The position numbers were made by a program, and so were the translations under genes. Below, piece after piece: positions 54,188 to 63,671 of a DNA stretch of 64,000 bases; position 1 is the stretch's first letter, and the number at the start of each line of letters is the position of its first letter. Under the pieces are notes generated by a model. It saw nothing but the letters and a program-made list of their open reading frames with translations, made no database searches and was not told where the DNA came from. Source of the stretch: BRH-c54 sp965284565 (lineage in GTDB: Bacteria; Bacteroidota; Bacteroidia; Flavobacteriales_E; Vicingaceae). Location: assembly GCA_965284565.1 (NCBI GenBank), contig OZ260100.1, positions 1,984,001 through 2,048,000 of the forward strand, written 5' to 3'.

Positions 54188-54221
54188 ATTGAATTACTTC
54201 AATAGGAAATCTGTAACTTTG
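54188..54221 (+). promoter_or_regulatory. promoter of the rsfS-ftsH operon
   Basis: ATTG (54188-54191), a 22-bp spacer and TAACTTTG (54214-54221), an exact -7 match. The rsfS ATG is 27 bp downstream. Confidence 0.5.
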
Positions 54222-54248
54222 CCACTTAAAAATTTATTATAAAAATTA

Positions 54249-54623
54249 ATGGCAAAAGTAAAAAAATTAGATGATACGCAACTCCTTGTAGATGTTATAA
54301 TTAAGGCGTTGCAAGATGTGAAAGGGGAAGACATAGTAAGCATTGATATGCGAAAATTAGATAATGCTGTAACAGCATATTTTGTAATTTGTACAGGAAC
54401 ATCAAACACACATGTGGCTGCATTGGGTAGCATAGTAGAAAGGGAAGTAAGAAAAACATTGAAAGATAGAGCATGGCATACAGAGGGCTATAGAAATGCT
54501 GAATGGGTTTTATTGGATTATATAAATGTGGTTGTACACATATTCCAAAAAGAACAAAGAGATTTTTACAACCTAGAAGGTTTGTGGGCAGATGCGGAAA
54601 TAACAAAGGTTAAACAAGCTTAA
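54249..54623 (+). CDS. rsfS: ribosome silencing factor RsfS
   Basis: RsfS binds L14 and blocks subunit joining when nutrients are low. The 124 residues show AVTAYFVICTGTSNTHVAAL, the invariant HTEGYRNAEWVLLDYINVVV segment (usual form WILLDYGDVVVHIF) and a C-terminal ...FYNLEGLWADAE. It leads the operon and sits 13 bp from ftsH. Confidence 0.96.
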   Translation: MAKVKKLDDTQLLVDVIIKALQDVKGEDIVSIDMRKLDNAVTAYFVICTGTSNTHVAALGSIVEREVRKTLKDRAWHTEGYRNAEWVLLDYINVVVHIFQKEQRDFYNLEGLWADAEITKVKQA

Positions 54624-54636
54624 ATAATAATATTGA

Positions 54637-56709
54637 ATGGAAAATAACAATAACAAAAAAGGAAATCAACCTCCAAAAAATAACAAAACCCCAAACAAAA
54701 AGCCGTTTAGTTTCTATTGGATTTATGCCATTGTAGGTATCGTACTATTATCACTTCAGTTATTAAATTGGAGCGGGGGTTCTTCTGTAATTACTGAAAC
54801 TGAGTTTCAGGATATGGTGATGCAAGGTGATGTTGAAGAAGTAGTGGTAGTAAAAAATAAAGGTGTAGCAAGGGTTACATTAACTCAAGAAGCATTATCA
54901 AAAGAAGAACATGCTAAAAAAATAAAAAATAATAACTTTAATAGTGGTAATAGAGGACCACATTATACATTTGAATTTAATTCTTTAGATAATTTTGATA
55001 AAGAGTTGAAACAATGGTCGGATGAAAAAGGTTTGAAATACAAAACCGTAACCGAAGAAGATTGGCTAGGAGGTATAATAGGCTTTATCTTACCCATATT
55101 AATTATCGTTGGTATATGGATGTTTTTAATGAAAAGAATGTCTGGAGGCGGTGGTCCTGGTGGACAGATATTTAACATTGGAAAGTCTAAAGCACAATTG
55201 TTTGATAAAGAAAAAAGTGTTAAAGTAACTTTTGAAGATGTTGCTGGACTAGAAGGAGCAAAAGAAGAAGTTCAGGAGATAGTTGATTTCCTAAAAAAAC
55301 CAGAAAAATATACAGAATTAGGAGCAAAAATTCCCAAAGGAGCATTATTGGTTGGACCTCCAGGAACAGGAAAAACCTTGTTAGCAAGAGCTGTAGCAGG
55401 AGAGGCTAAAGTGCCATTTTTCTCCTTGTCAGGTTCAGATTTTGTTGAGATGTTTGTTGGTGTTGGAGCTTCAAGAGTAAGAGATTTATTTAAACAAGCA
55501 AAAGAAAAAGCACCATCAATTATTTTTATTGATGAGATAGATGCTATTGGTCGATCAAGAGGAAAAGGAATGGCTCAAGGAGCAAATGATGAAAGAGAAA
55601 ACACATTGAATCAGTTACTTACAGAAATGGATGGCTTTGGAACAAACACTGGTGTTATTGTGTTGGCAGCAACCAATAGAGCTGATGTGTTAGATAGAGC
55701 TTTAATTAGACCTGGACGTTTTGACAGACAGATTCATGTTGATTTACCTGAATTACATGAAAGAGAGGAAATATTTAAAGTTCATTTAAAACCGTTAAAA
55801 ATTGACGAAACGGTTGATAGGTTCTTTTTAGCAAAACAAACTCCAGGTTTTTCTGGAGCTGATATAGCAAATATTTGTAATGAAGCTGCTTTAATTGCGG
55901 CAAGAAAGCAAAAGAAAGTTATTAGTAAGCAAGATTTCTTAGATGCAGTTGACAGGGTAGTTGGTGGTTTGGAGAAGAAAAACAAAATTATTTCTGATCA
56001 TGAAAGAAAAACTATTGCTTATCACGAAGCTGGTCATGCAGCAGTAAGTTGGTTGGTAAAATACGCATCTCCTTTGGTAAAAGTAACCATTATTCCTAGA
56101 GGTAGATCTTTAGGTGCTGCTTGGTATTTACCTGAAGAAAGACAAATTACAACCACTGAACAATTGAAAGACGAAATGTGTGCTGCTTTAGGCGGTAGAG
56201 CTGCAGAACAAGTAATTTTTGGAAAAATTTCTACAGGTGCATTGAGTGATTTAGAAAAAATTACCAAGCAAGCTTATGCTATGATTAGTATTTATGGGTT
56301 AAGTGAAAAATTAGGAAACATAAGTTATTATGATTCTACAGGTCAGTCAGATTACTCTATCTCTAAACCATACTCTGAAAAAACAGCTCAGTTGATAGAT
56401 GATGAAGTAAGTAAATTGATTGAAGAATCTTATGCAAGAACAGTTAAAATACTTACAGAGAATAAAGATAAGTTGACTCAATTGGCTGAAATTTTATTAG
56501 AAAAAGAAGTAATCTTTAGAGATGATTTAGAATTAATATTTGGAAAAAGTTCTTTTGAAGAAGAACTAAAAGAAGAGAAGAAAAGTTCTAAGAAAAAACA
56601 ACAAGAGGAAGTTAAAGAAAATAAAGAAGAAGTTGTTTCTGAAACTATTCAGTCAGATGATAAGAATGCCGAAAAAAAAGATGATAACATTGATACAGCT
56701 CAAAGCTAA
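54637..56709 (+). CDS. ftsH: ATP-dependent zinc metalloprotease FtsH
   Basis: FtsH degrades membrane and short-lived cytosolic proteins. Two membrane helices are at about 24-44 and 147-165 flanking a periplasmic domain. AAA motifs are GPPGTGKT near 243, IIFIDEIDAIGRSRG near 295 and ATNRADVLDRALIRPGRFDR. The zinc site HEAGH lies near 466. The tail after 640 is charged and low-complexity (KKSSKKKQQEEVKENKEE). 690 residues, normal for Bacteroidetes. Confidence 0.98.
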   Translation: MENNNNKKGNQPPKNNKTPNKKPFSFYWIYAIVGIVLLSLQLLNWSGGSSVITETEFQDMVMQGDVEEVVVVKNKGVARVTLTQEALSKEEHAKKIKNNNFNSGNRGPHYTFEFNSLDNFDKELKQWSDEKGLKYKTVTEEDWLGGIIGFILPILIIVGIWMFLMKRMSGGGGPGGQIFNIGKSKAQLFDKEKSVKVTFEDVAGLEGAKEEVQEIVDFLKKPEKYTELGAKIPKGALLVGPPGTGKTLLARAVAGEAKVPFFSLSGSDFVEMFVGVGASRVRDLFKQAKEKAPSIIFIDEIDAIGRSRGKGMAQGANDERENTLNQLLTEMDGFGTNTGVIVLAATNRADVLDRALIRPGRFDRQIHVDLPELHEREEIFKVHLKPLKIDETVDRFFLAKQTPGFSGADIANICNEAALIAARKQKKVISKQDFLDAVDRVVGGLEKKNKIISDHERKTIAYHEAGHAAVSWLVKYASPLVKVTIIPRGRSLGAAWYLPEERQITTTEQLKDEMCAALGGRAAEQVIFGKISTGALSDLEKITKQAYAMISIYGLSEKLGNISYYDSTGQSDYSISKPYSEKTAQLIDDEVSKLIEESYARTVKILTENKDKLTQLAEILLEKEVIFRDDLELIFGKSSFEEELKEEKKSSKKKQQEEVKENKEEVVSETIQSDDKNAEKKDDNIDTAQS

Positions 56710-56715
56710 AAGTTG

Positions 56716-56928
56716 ATGCAAAAAGATTGGGTTTTGATATATACAACAACAAATAACAATAGTGCCCAAATTGTAAAATCTGTTTTAGGTAGCGAGGGAA
56801 TTAATGCTGTAGTTGTCAATAAAAGAGATTCTATGCATTTACATTTAAATAATGCTTCAATAGAAGTTTATGTTAAGTCTGATGACGCTGTAAAAGCAGT
56901 AAACATTATTAATAAAAACGAATTATAA
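56716..56928 (+). CDS. DUF2007 family small protein
   Basis: A 70-residue protein (MQKDWVLIYTTTNNNSAQIV) of the DUF2007 type, which are small PII-like-fold proteins of uncertain role. The ATG at 56716 is preferred over the TTG just before it. It is tightly spaced between ftsH and cdsA, so it is in their operon. Confidence 0.85.
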   Translation: MQKDWVLIYTTTNNNSAQIVKSVLGSEGINAVVVNKRDSMHLHLNNASIEVYVKSDDAVKAVNIINKNEL

Positions 56929-56932
56929 CCAA

Positions 56933-57754
56933 ATGTTACAACGTGCCATAACAGGATTTTTGTTTGTGTTGGTATTAATTACTGCCATTTATTTTGGTGC
57001 TTATTCCACGTTGTTTTTGTTTATGGTTGTTGTACTACTTGGTATAGATGAGTTTTATGCCTTAGTAAAGAAAAATAAGACTATTAAACCTCAAAATTTT
57101 CAGGGAGTTTTTATTGGACTAACTTCTTTTGTATTGTTGGCTTTTGCTGCTCAGCAAGTTATGGATTTAAAATATACCTTGTATATTGTTCCAATGTTTG
57201 TTTTAACCTTTATTATAGAGCTTTATAGAAAAAAAGACCATGCTTTTATTAATATAGCTTATACCATGTTAGGTGTGTTTTATGTTGCCTTTCCATTTGC
57301 CATGCTGTATCATTTGGGCTTTTATCAGGAAAGTCAGTTTACAGCAAATTTTAGTTTTCAAATCATTATTGGTTTTTTCATTTTATTATGGTCGAGCGAT
57401 ACAGGAGCTTATTTAGCGGGAAGGTTTTTCGGAAAACATAAACTTTTTGAAAGAATTTCACCTAAAAAAACGTGGGAAGGAAGCATAGGAGGAGGAGTAT
57501 TGTCCTTAATTGCAGCTTATATTGTCAGTTTGTTCTTTCATAATATTGAATTAAAAGATTGGATGATATTGGCAATAATTACTGTAATTGGCGGTGGATT
57601 GGGCGATTTAGTAGAATCTATGCACAAAAGAAACTTAAATGTTAAAGATTCAGGAAACTTACTTCCTGGTCATGGTGGTGTTTTAGATAGGTTTGATGGC
57701 TTGTTTATAGCTGTTCCATTTATTTATACTTATTTAGTTATTATAGCTAAATAA
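56933..57754 (+). CDS. cdsA: phosphatidate cytidylyltransferase
   Basis: CdsA makes CDP-diacylglycerol for phospholipid synthesis. The 273 residues have about eight membrane helices and the family signature KRNLNVKDSGNLLPGHGGVL followed by DRFDG, with metal-binding Asp residues. SPKKTWEGSIGGG lies upstream as expected. The start is 4 bp after the DUF2007 stop. Confidence 0.96.
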   Translation: MLQRAITGFLFVLVLITAIYFGAYSTLFLFMVVVLLGIDEFYALVKKNKTIKPQNFQGVFIGLTSFVLLAFAAQQVMDLKYTLYIVPMFVLTFIIELYRKKDHAFINIAYTMLGVFYVAFPFAMLYHLGFYQESQFTANFSFQIIIGFFILLWSSDTGAYLAGRFFGKHKLFERISPKKTWEGSIGGGVLSLIAAYIVSLFFHNIELKDWMILAIITVIGGGLGDLVESMHKRNLNVKDSGNLLPGHGGVLDRFDGLFIAVPFIYTYLVIIAK

Positions 57755-57827
57755 ATATATTTTCAAATAATTATAAAATCATATTTTTACTTTATTATTC
57801 TCTAATAGAAACTATAAATAGCTACAT

Positions 57828-58226
57828 ATGAAAATCATTGATGAATTTAAATCATTTGCCGTTAAAGGTAATGTAATTGATATGGCTGTCGGAATTATTA
57901 TCGGTGCAGCTTTTGGAAAAATTGTAACTTCTTTTGTAAATGATGTGATAATGCCACCTATAGGAATTCTAATAGGTGGAGTTAAGTTTTCGTCATTAAA
58001 AATTGTATTGAAAGAAGCTGTGGGAGAAACTCCAGCCATTGCTATAAATTATGGTAATTTTCTTCAGGTAACATTTGATTTTTTAATTATTGCTTTTGCT
58101 ATTTTTATGGTGATAAAAGCAATGAATGCTGCTAAGAAAAAAGAAGAAGCAAAATCTGCAGCACCAGCTCCACCATCTAAAGAAGAAGTGTTATTAACAG
58201 AAATAAGAGATCTATTGAAGAAATGA
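57828..58226 (+). CDS. mscL: large-conductance mechanosensitive channel
   Basis: MscL opens a large pore on severe osmotic downshock. The 132 residues match: N-terminal amphipathic helix and TM1 (FAVKGNVIDMAVGIIIGAAF), then TM2 (FDFLIIAFAIFMVIKAMNAA) and a charged helix bundle tail preceded by an Ala/Pro-rich linker. It overlaps the next gene by 4 bp (ATGA). Confidence 0.96.
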   Translation: MKIIDEFKSFAVKGNVIDMAVGIIIGAAFGKIVTSFVNDVIMPPIGILIGGVKFSSLKIVLKEAVGETPAIAINYGNFLQVTFDFLIIAFAIFMVIKAMNAAKKKEEAKSAAPAPPSKEEVLLTEIRDLLKK

Positions 58227-58549
58227 GTTGGTTAATGCTTGTAATAGCGGGCTTATTTGAAGTCGCCTTTGCTTTTTGTTTAGGAAAAGTAAAAACGAGT
58301 GTTGGTACAACATCCACATTATGGTTTATAGCTTTTTTACTATGTCTTTTCATAAGTATGTTTCTATTGGTAAAAGCTACTCAGCATTTACCTATAGGAA
58401 CTGCCTATGCAGTTTGGACAGGTATAGGAGCTGTTGGAACTGTTTTAGTTGGCATGGTGTTTTTTAAAGAACCTACAGATTTTTGGCGACTCTTTTTCAT
58501 CACTACACTTATTATGTCTATTATCGGACTTAAGTTAGTAACTAAATGA
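58223..58549 (+). CDS. small multidrug resistance (SMR) family transporter, SugE/Gdx-like
   Basis: A 108-residue four-helix transporter with the essential membrane Glu at position 13 (GLFEVAFAFCLG) and the family motif HLPIGTAYAVWTGIGAVGTV. The Gdx/SugE subgroup exports guanidinium; the exact substrate cannot be fixed here. It is translationally coupled to mscL. Confidence 0.9.
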   Translation: MSWLMLVIAGLFEVAFAFCLGKVKTSVGTTSTLWFIAFLLCLFISMFLLVKATQHLPIGTAYAVWTGIGAVGTVLVGMVFFKEPTDFWRLFFITTLIMSIIGLKLVTK

Positions 58550-58866
58550 TGTTCGTTTATAAGTACTAATAATATTTCTAATCCTTTTTATACCGTCATT
58601 TCCGAAATTTTGGAGTGCAACGGAAAAATTATCAAGAATCTGTTTAATTGGACTTTTCTCCTGTCTTACCTCGAGCGCATTTGTAATGCGTTTGTAAATT
58701 TTGAAAATAAGATACTTTATTCTTCTAACAAGAAAGCAGTTGATCAAATGCTTAACCCATCATAAAAATCCTTGTTAAAAAATTGTTCGTTATAATTTTT
58801 ATTAGCGTTTAAAAAAGCATTCTCTTTTAGTAACTTTATCCTCTCACTTTTTTAGCATCAGTTGTC
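58550..58866. other. 317-bp gene-free interval with decayed palindromes before dnaE
   Basis: It holds two small dyads, TTTCCG...CGGAAA (58599-58626) and CGCATT-TGT-AATGCG (58676-58690), reminiscent of intergenic repeat palindromes in Bacteroidetes, then AT-rich sequence with the dnaE promoter. A minus-strand 70-residue frame spanning 58535-58747 has no recognisable domain and is not called. Confidence 0.5.
58808..58838 (+). promoter_or_regulatory. candidate dnaE promoter
   Basis: TTTA (58808-58811), a 19-bp spacer and TAACTTTA (58831-58838) approximate the Bacteroidetes consensus with one mismatch in each half. The dnaE ATG is 28 bp downstream. Confidence 0.4.
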
Positions 58867-61800
58867 ATGTTTTTAATATTCGATACAGAAACCACAGGCT
58901 TACCACGCGACTATAACGCACCTGTTTCCGATTCGGACAACTGGCCCAGAATGGTGCAGCTGGCTTGGCAATTGCACGATGATACAGGAAAATTAATTAC
59001 TGCTAAAAACTACATTATCAAACCCGTTGGTTTTGATATTCCTATTGCCGTTGCCAATGTACATGGTATTACTACCGAAAGAGCCTTGGCAGATGGTGAG
59101 GACTTGCAATTTGTATTGGAAGAGTTTCAAAAAGATGTGCAACAAACCACCTACAACGTAGGACATAACATTGAGTTTGATATCAACATTGTTGGAGCAG
59201 AATTTTACAGACTTTCCATAGCCAATAATTTAGCAGATAAAAAGTCGCTCGACACCATGAAATCCAGTGTGGATTTTTGTGCTATTCCCGGAGGAAGAGG
59301 TGGAGGATATAAATATCCCAGACTTACAGATTTACATATAAAACTTTTTAATAAAGACTTTGGAGATGCTCATGATGCTGCTTATGATGTAGATGCAACA
59401 GCTCGTTGTTTCTTTGAATTGCTTAAGCTTAGGGTAATTCATCCCAAAGAAATTACCAATCAGGAAATTGTTTACGAAGCTCCTAAATTAGCAGAAGCCA
59501 ATTTTGCTAAAAAAGCTACTGATACTTCAGCTGAGGATGTTTTAAAAACTACTACTCCCATATCTTCGGAGTTGGAAGCCTTGGACTTTGTTCATCTTCA
59601 TAATCATTCGGAATTTTCTACACTTCAATCTACCACAAAAGTAGCTGGTTTAGTAAAAAAAGCCAAAGAATTAGGAATGAGTTCCGTTGCATTAACAGAT
59701 CATGGCAACATGATGGCAACATTTCATTTTGTTAGAGAAGCACACAAAGAAGGCATTAAGCCCATAGTGGGTTGTGAGTTTAACCTTTGTGTAAACATGA
59801 AGGATAAAAACTTAAAAGATAATGGTTTTCAAACTGTTTTAATTGCAAAAAACGAAAAAGGCTACCATAATTTGATAAAGTTAGCTTCTTATGCCAATAC
59901 CGAAGGATTTTATTATGTTCCTAGAATTGATAGAGAAATTTTACTAGAATATAAAGATAATCTAATTGCTTTAACAGGTGGAATTTGGGGAGAAGTGCCT
60001 AATAAAATACTTTTTGAAGGAACAAAACAAGCTGAAGAAGCTTTTGTTTGGTGGAAAACTAATTTTGGTGAAGATTTTTATGTGGAAATTAATCGTCATG
60101 GAGTACAAGAAGAAGAAGCGGTAAATAAAGTATTATTAGATTTTGCTAAGAAATACGATGTAAAACCTATAGCAACAAACAATACTTATTATATAGATAA
60201 AATAGATGCTGTTTCGCAAGATGTGTTGTTGTGTATTGGTGGTGGAAATAAAGTTTCTCAACCAAAAAAATACATAGGTTCTAAAGGCAGAGAGTTCAGG
60301 TTTGGCTTTCCAAATGATGAGTATTATTTTAAGTCGAAGGATGAGATGAAACAGCTTTTTGCTGATATGCCGGAAGCTATTTTAAATACAGTTGAGGTAG
60401 CCGATAAAGTAGAACCTTTTAAATTAGAGCGAGATGTATTGCTTCCTAAATTTGATATTCCTGATAAATTTAAAGACCCTAAGGATGAAGAAGATTCAAC
60501 CTTAAAAATTGGAGAAAATGCTTATCTCCGCCATATAACTTACGAAGGAGCAAAAGAACGCTATGGAGAAATTACTGATGAGCTTAGGGAAAGAATAGAT
60601 TTTGAGTTGGGCGTAATTAAAAAGACTGGTTATCCAGGATATTTCTTAATTGTAGAAGATTTTATTAGAGAAGCTCGCAAAATGGGAGTTTCTGTTGGAC
60701 CAGGTAGGGGGTCTGCAGCAGGTTCGGTAGTTGCTTATTGTACAAAAATTACCAATATAGACCCTATAAAGTACGATTTACTTTTTGAGCGTTTCTTAAA
60801 TCCCGACCGTATTTCCATGCCCGATATTGATATTGATTTTGATGATGAAGGCAGACAGCTGGTAATGGATTATGTGATTAAGAAATATGGAAAAAACCAA
60901 GTAGCTCAAATTATAACTTATGGTAAAATGGCAGCAAAATCTGCTATTAGAGATACCGCTAGAGTATTTGATTTACCGTTGGCAGAAGCCAATTTATTAG
61001 CCAAATTACTCCCAAAAATGATTCCTGGAAAATGGAGTATTGATAGATTTTTAAAAGAAAATGAAGAGGAAATAAAAAAAGTACTACGTAGCGATGAAGC
61101 TGAACGAATGAAAGAGTTTATCCGCTATGCAGAAAGTAATCCAGCAGCTTCAAAAACGATACATCAGGCAAAAATTGTTGAAGGAGCTTTAAGAAACACA
61201 GGAATACATGCTTGTGGTGTAATTATTACGCCAGATGATATTACCAACTTTGTGCCCATAGCCACAGCCAAAGATTCTGACATGGCTTGTACGCAGTTTG
61301 ACAACTCTGTTGCAGAGGATGCGGGATTGCTGAAAATGGACTTCTTAGGATTAAAAACCTTAACATTAATTAAAGATGCATGTAAAATCATTAAAGATAA
61401 ACATGGAATTGAGTTAGATCCTGAAAAGTTTGATATTGAAGATGAGAAAACCTATGAGCTTTTTCAGAAAGGAGCTACCAACGGCATATTTCAGTACGAA
61501 TCGGACGGAATGCAAAAGTATCTTAAGGATTTAAAACCTACCGTTTTTGCAGATTTAATTGCGATGAATGCACTTTATCGTCCGGGACCGATAGAGTATA
61601 TTCCTTCTTTTGTGAAGAGGAAACATGGAGAAGAAGAAGTAGTTTATGACCTTCCTGAGATGGAAGAATATTTAAAAGAAACTTACGGAATTACTGTTTA
61701 CCAAGAGCAGGTAATGTTACTTTCGCAAAAATTAGCCGATTTTACCAAAGGTGAAGCAGATATGCTTAGAAAAGCCATGGGTAAAAAGCAAATTGCGGTG

Positions 61801-63153
61801 CTAGATAAAATGAAGCCTCAATTTATTGAACAAGCTAAAGAAAAAGGACACCCTGAAGATAAATTAGAAAAAATTTGGAAAGATTGGGAAGCTTTTGCTG
61901 CCTATGCATTTAACAAATCTCACTCTACTTGTTATGCCTGGATAGCTTTCCAAACAGCTTATTTAAAAGCCCATTATCCTGCCGAGTACATGGCATCTGT
62001 ATTGAGCAATAACATGAACGACATTGAAAAAGTTACTTTTTTCATGGATGAGTGTAAACGCATGAAACTTAAAGTGCTTGGCCCTGATGTAAATGAATCG
62101 GTATATAAATTTACGGTAAATGCTAATGGAGAAATTCGTTTTGGTTTAGGAGCGATTAAAGGTGTTGGAGAAAGAGCCGTAGAATGTATTATTGAAGAAA
62201 GAAAAAACAACGGTGCTTTTTCTTCTATTTTCGATTTAACCAAAAGAATAGACTTAAGAGCTGCCAACAAAAAAACCTTAGAAAGTTTAGCCTTAGCAGG
62301 AGCTTTTGATTCGTTTCCGAATACGCATAGAGCTCAATATTTTGCTGAGTATGATAAAGGTACTTTCTTAGAAATGGCTATAAAATTTGGAAATAAATTT
62401 CAGGATAATGCCAACTCTGCTCAAGTATCTATGTTTGATATGGTGGAGGCTGAAGAAGAAGTTGACGAGCCTCAATTGCCACATTGCGAAGAATGGAGTA
62501 CACTAAAAAAACTAAATGCCGAAAAAGAAGTGGTGGGGATTTTTATTTCTGGACATCCGTTAGATGATTTTAAGTTAGAAATGCAAAGCTTTTGCCGAGG
62601 AAATTTAAGTGATGTTAAAAATACACTAGAAAATAAAGGAAAAGAATTAGCCATTGCTGGTATTTGTACAGGAGCAGAAGAAAGAATGACTAAAAATGGA
62701 AAACCTTTCGGTATTCTTAAAGTAGAAGATTATGAAGGTTCGCATGATTTCTTTGTTTTTGGTGAAGAATATGTAAAACATAAACCTTATTTTTTTGAAG
62801 GTCAATATTTATTTATTAAAGGAAAAATTCAACCCAGACAATGGGCAAAAGATGATAATGATGTAGAGTTTAAGATTGCTAGCATTCAGCTGCTTTCTGA
62901 GGTAAGAGAGAAAAGAACTAAAAGAGTAATTATTTCTTTAACCAACAAAACACTAACTACAGAATTGTTTGAAGAGATTGAAGCAATTATTGAGCAACAT
63001 CAAGGAAATGTGCCTTTTAGGTTAATGGTGCAAGATGATGAACATGGAGTGGTAAACATGAATTCGAGGACTAAAAAAGTAGAAGTATCTAATGAATTTT
63101 TAGAAAAGTTAGATAGTTTATATCAAATTAAGTATAAAATTTCGGAAAGTTAA
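58867..63153 (+). CDS. dnaE: DNA polymerase III alpha subunit with fused N-terminal DEDDh exonuclease
   Basis: This is the replicative polymerase. Residues 1-195 are an epsilon-like 3'-5' exonuclease: FDTETTG (D6, E8), GHNIEFDINIV and the HDAAYDVDA motif that closes the active site. A PHP domain follows (HLHNHSEFSTLQS near 243, ALTDHGNMMATFHF). The polymerase core has GPGRGSAAGSVVAYC near 612 and the catalytic PDIDIDFDDEGR near 651. Fingers, beta-binding and OB regions complete 1428 residues. A fused proofreading domain is known in some Bacteroidetes DnaE proteins. Confidence 0.97.
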   Translation: MFLIFDTETTGLPRDYNAPVSDSDNWPRMVQLAWQLHDDTGKLITAKNYIIKPVGFDIPIAVANVHGITTERALADGEDLQFVLEEFQKDVQQTTYNVGHNIEFDINIVGAEFYRLSIANNLADKKSLDTMKSSVDFCAIPGGRGGGYKYPRLTDLHIKLFNKDFGDAHDAAYDVDATARCFFELLKLRVIHPKEITNQEIVYEAPKLAEANFAKKATDTSAEDVLKTTTPISSELEALDFVHLHNHSEFSTLQSTTKVAGLVKKAKELGMSSVALTDHGNMMATFHFVREAHKEGIKPIVGCEFNLCVNMKDKNLKDNGFQTVLIAKNEKGYHNLIKLASYANTEGFYYVPRIDREILLEYKDNLIALTGGIWGEVPNKILFEGTKQAEEAFVWWKTNFGEDFYVEINRHGVQEEEAVNKVLLDFAKKYDVKPIATNNTYYIDKIDAVSQDVLLCIGGGNKVSQPKKYIGSKGREFRFGFPNDEYYFKSKDEMKQLFADMPEAILNTVEVADKVEPFKLERDVLLPKFDIPDKFKDPKDEEDSTLKIGENAYLRHITYEGAKERYGEITDELRERIDFELGVIKKTGYPGYFLIVEDFIREARKMGVSVGPGRGSAAGSVVAYCTKITNIDPIKYDLLFERFLNPDRISMPDIDIDFDDEGRQLVMDYVIKKYGKNQVAQIITYGKMAAKSAIRDTARVFDLPLAEANLLAKLLPKMIPGKWSIDRFLKENEEEIKKVLRSDEAERMKEFIRYAESNPAASKTIHQAKIVEGALRNTGIHACGVIITPDDITNFVPIATAKDSDMACTQFDNSVAEDAGLLKMDFLGLKTLTLIKDACKIIKDKHGIELDPEKFDIEDEKTYELFQKGATNGIFQYESDGMQKYLKDLKPTVFADLIAMNALYRPGPIEYIPSFVKRKHGEEEVVYDLPEMEEYLKETYGITVYQEQVMLLSQKLADFTKGEADMLRKAMGKKQIAVLDKMKPQFIEQAKEKGHPEDKLEKIWKDWEAFAAYAFNKSHSTCYAWIAFQTAYLKAHYPAEYMASVLSNNMNDIEKVTFFMDECKRMKLKVLGPDVNESVYKFTVNANGEIRFGLGAIKGVGERAVECIIEERKNNGAFSSIFDLTKRIDLRAANKKTLESLALAGAFDSFPNTHRAQYFAEYDKGTFLEMAIKFGNKFQDNANSAQVSMFDMVEAEEEVDEPQLPHCEEWSTLKKLNAEKEVVGIFISGHPLDDFKLEMQSFCRGNLSDVKNTLENKGKELAIAGICTGAEERMTKNGKPFGILKVEDYEGSHDFFVFGEEYVKHKPYFFEGQYLFIKGKIQPRQWAKDDNDVEFKIASIQLLSEVREKRTKRVIISLTNKTLTTELFEEIEAIIEQHQGNVPFRLMVQDDEHGVVNMNSRTKKVEVSNEFLEKLDSLYQIKYKISES

Positions 63154-63174
63154 AAAAGTATAAAAATCAAAGAA

Positions 63175-63192
63175 TTGTAATATTTGTTACAA
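63175..63192. promoter_or_regulatory. small dyad upstream of trxA
   Basis: TTGTAA-TATTTG-TTACAA is a perfect 6-bp-arm dyad, 69 bp before the trxA ATG. It could be an operator or chance in AT-rich DNA. Confidence 0.25.
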
Positions 63193-63213
63193 AGTAAATT
63201 GATTTATTAATTG

Positions 63214-63221
63214 TAATTTTG
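63214..63221 (+). promoter_or_regulatory. -7 promoter element of trxA
   Basis: TAATTTTG matches TAnnTTTG and lies 40 bp upstream of the ATG. A TTTG at 63183-63186 is 27 bp away, too far for the usual spacing. Confidence 0.45.
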
Positions 63222-63261
63222 AACAAAAGAAATCAGAGAAATAATTTAAAAAGATAATATT

Positions 63262-63579
63262 ATGGCATTAGAATTAACAGACGCAAACTTTGAAGAAAAA
63301 GTTTTAAAATCAGACAAAGCAGTATTAGTAGATTTTTGGGCAGAATGGTGCGGACCATGCAGAATGGTAGGACCAATTGTTGAAGAATTAGCTAACGATT
63401 ACGAAGGCAAAGCAATAGTAGGTAAAGTTGATGTAGATAACAACCCTGAAGTAGCGGCTAAGTTTGGAATTAGAAATATACCAACTATTTTATTTATGAA
63501 AAATGGTGAGGTAGTAGATAAACAAGTTGGCGCAGTGCCAAAACAGACATTAGCAGCTAAATTAGATGCTATTTTATAA
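63262..63579 (+). CDS. trxA: thioredoxin
   Basis: A 105-residue cytoplasmic thiol reductase. The active site is WAEWCGPCRM (Cys-Gly-Pro-Cys at 31-34), with the cis-proline region NIPTILFMKNGEVV. It has its own promoter and terminator. Confidence 0.98.
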   Translation: MALELTDANFEEKVLKSDKAVLVDFWAEWCGPCRMVGPIVEELANDYEGKAIVGKVDVDNNPEVAAKFGIRNIPTILFMKNGEVVDKQVGAVPKQTLAAKLDAIL

Positions 63580-63607
63580 TAAGTTTTAAATTTTAGTTAA
63601 TTGTTTT

Positions 63608-63642
63608 AAAAGCTGCTCGGAGTAATTTGAGCAGCTTTTTTG
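63608..63642 (+). terminator. terminator after trxA
   Basis: AAAAGCTGCTC and GAGCAGCTTTT form a perfect 11-bp stem with a 10-nt loop, then a T run. It also faces the end of the convergent nusB gene, so it may serve both. Confidence 0.9.
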
Positions 63643-63671
63643 TTGGTTGATTTAAACTTGAAACGCCAAGC

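Noticed and set aside
58535..58747. Minus-strand 70-residue frame before dnaE
   Set aside because: It overlaps the SMR gene end, contains palindromic repeat sequence and matches no family I know.
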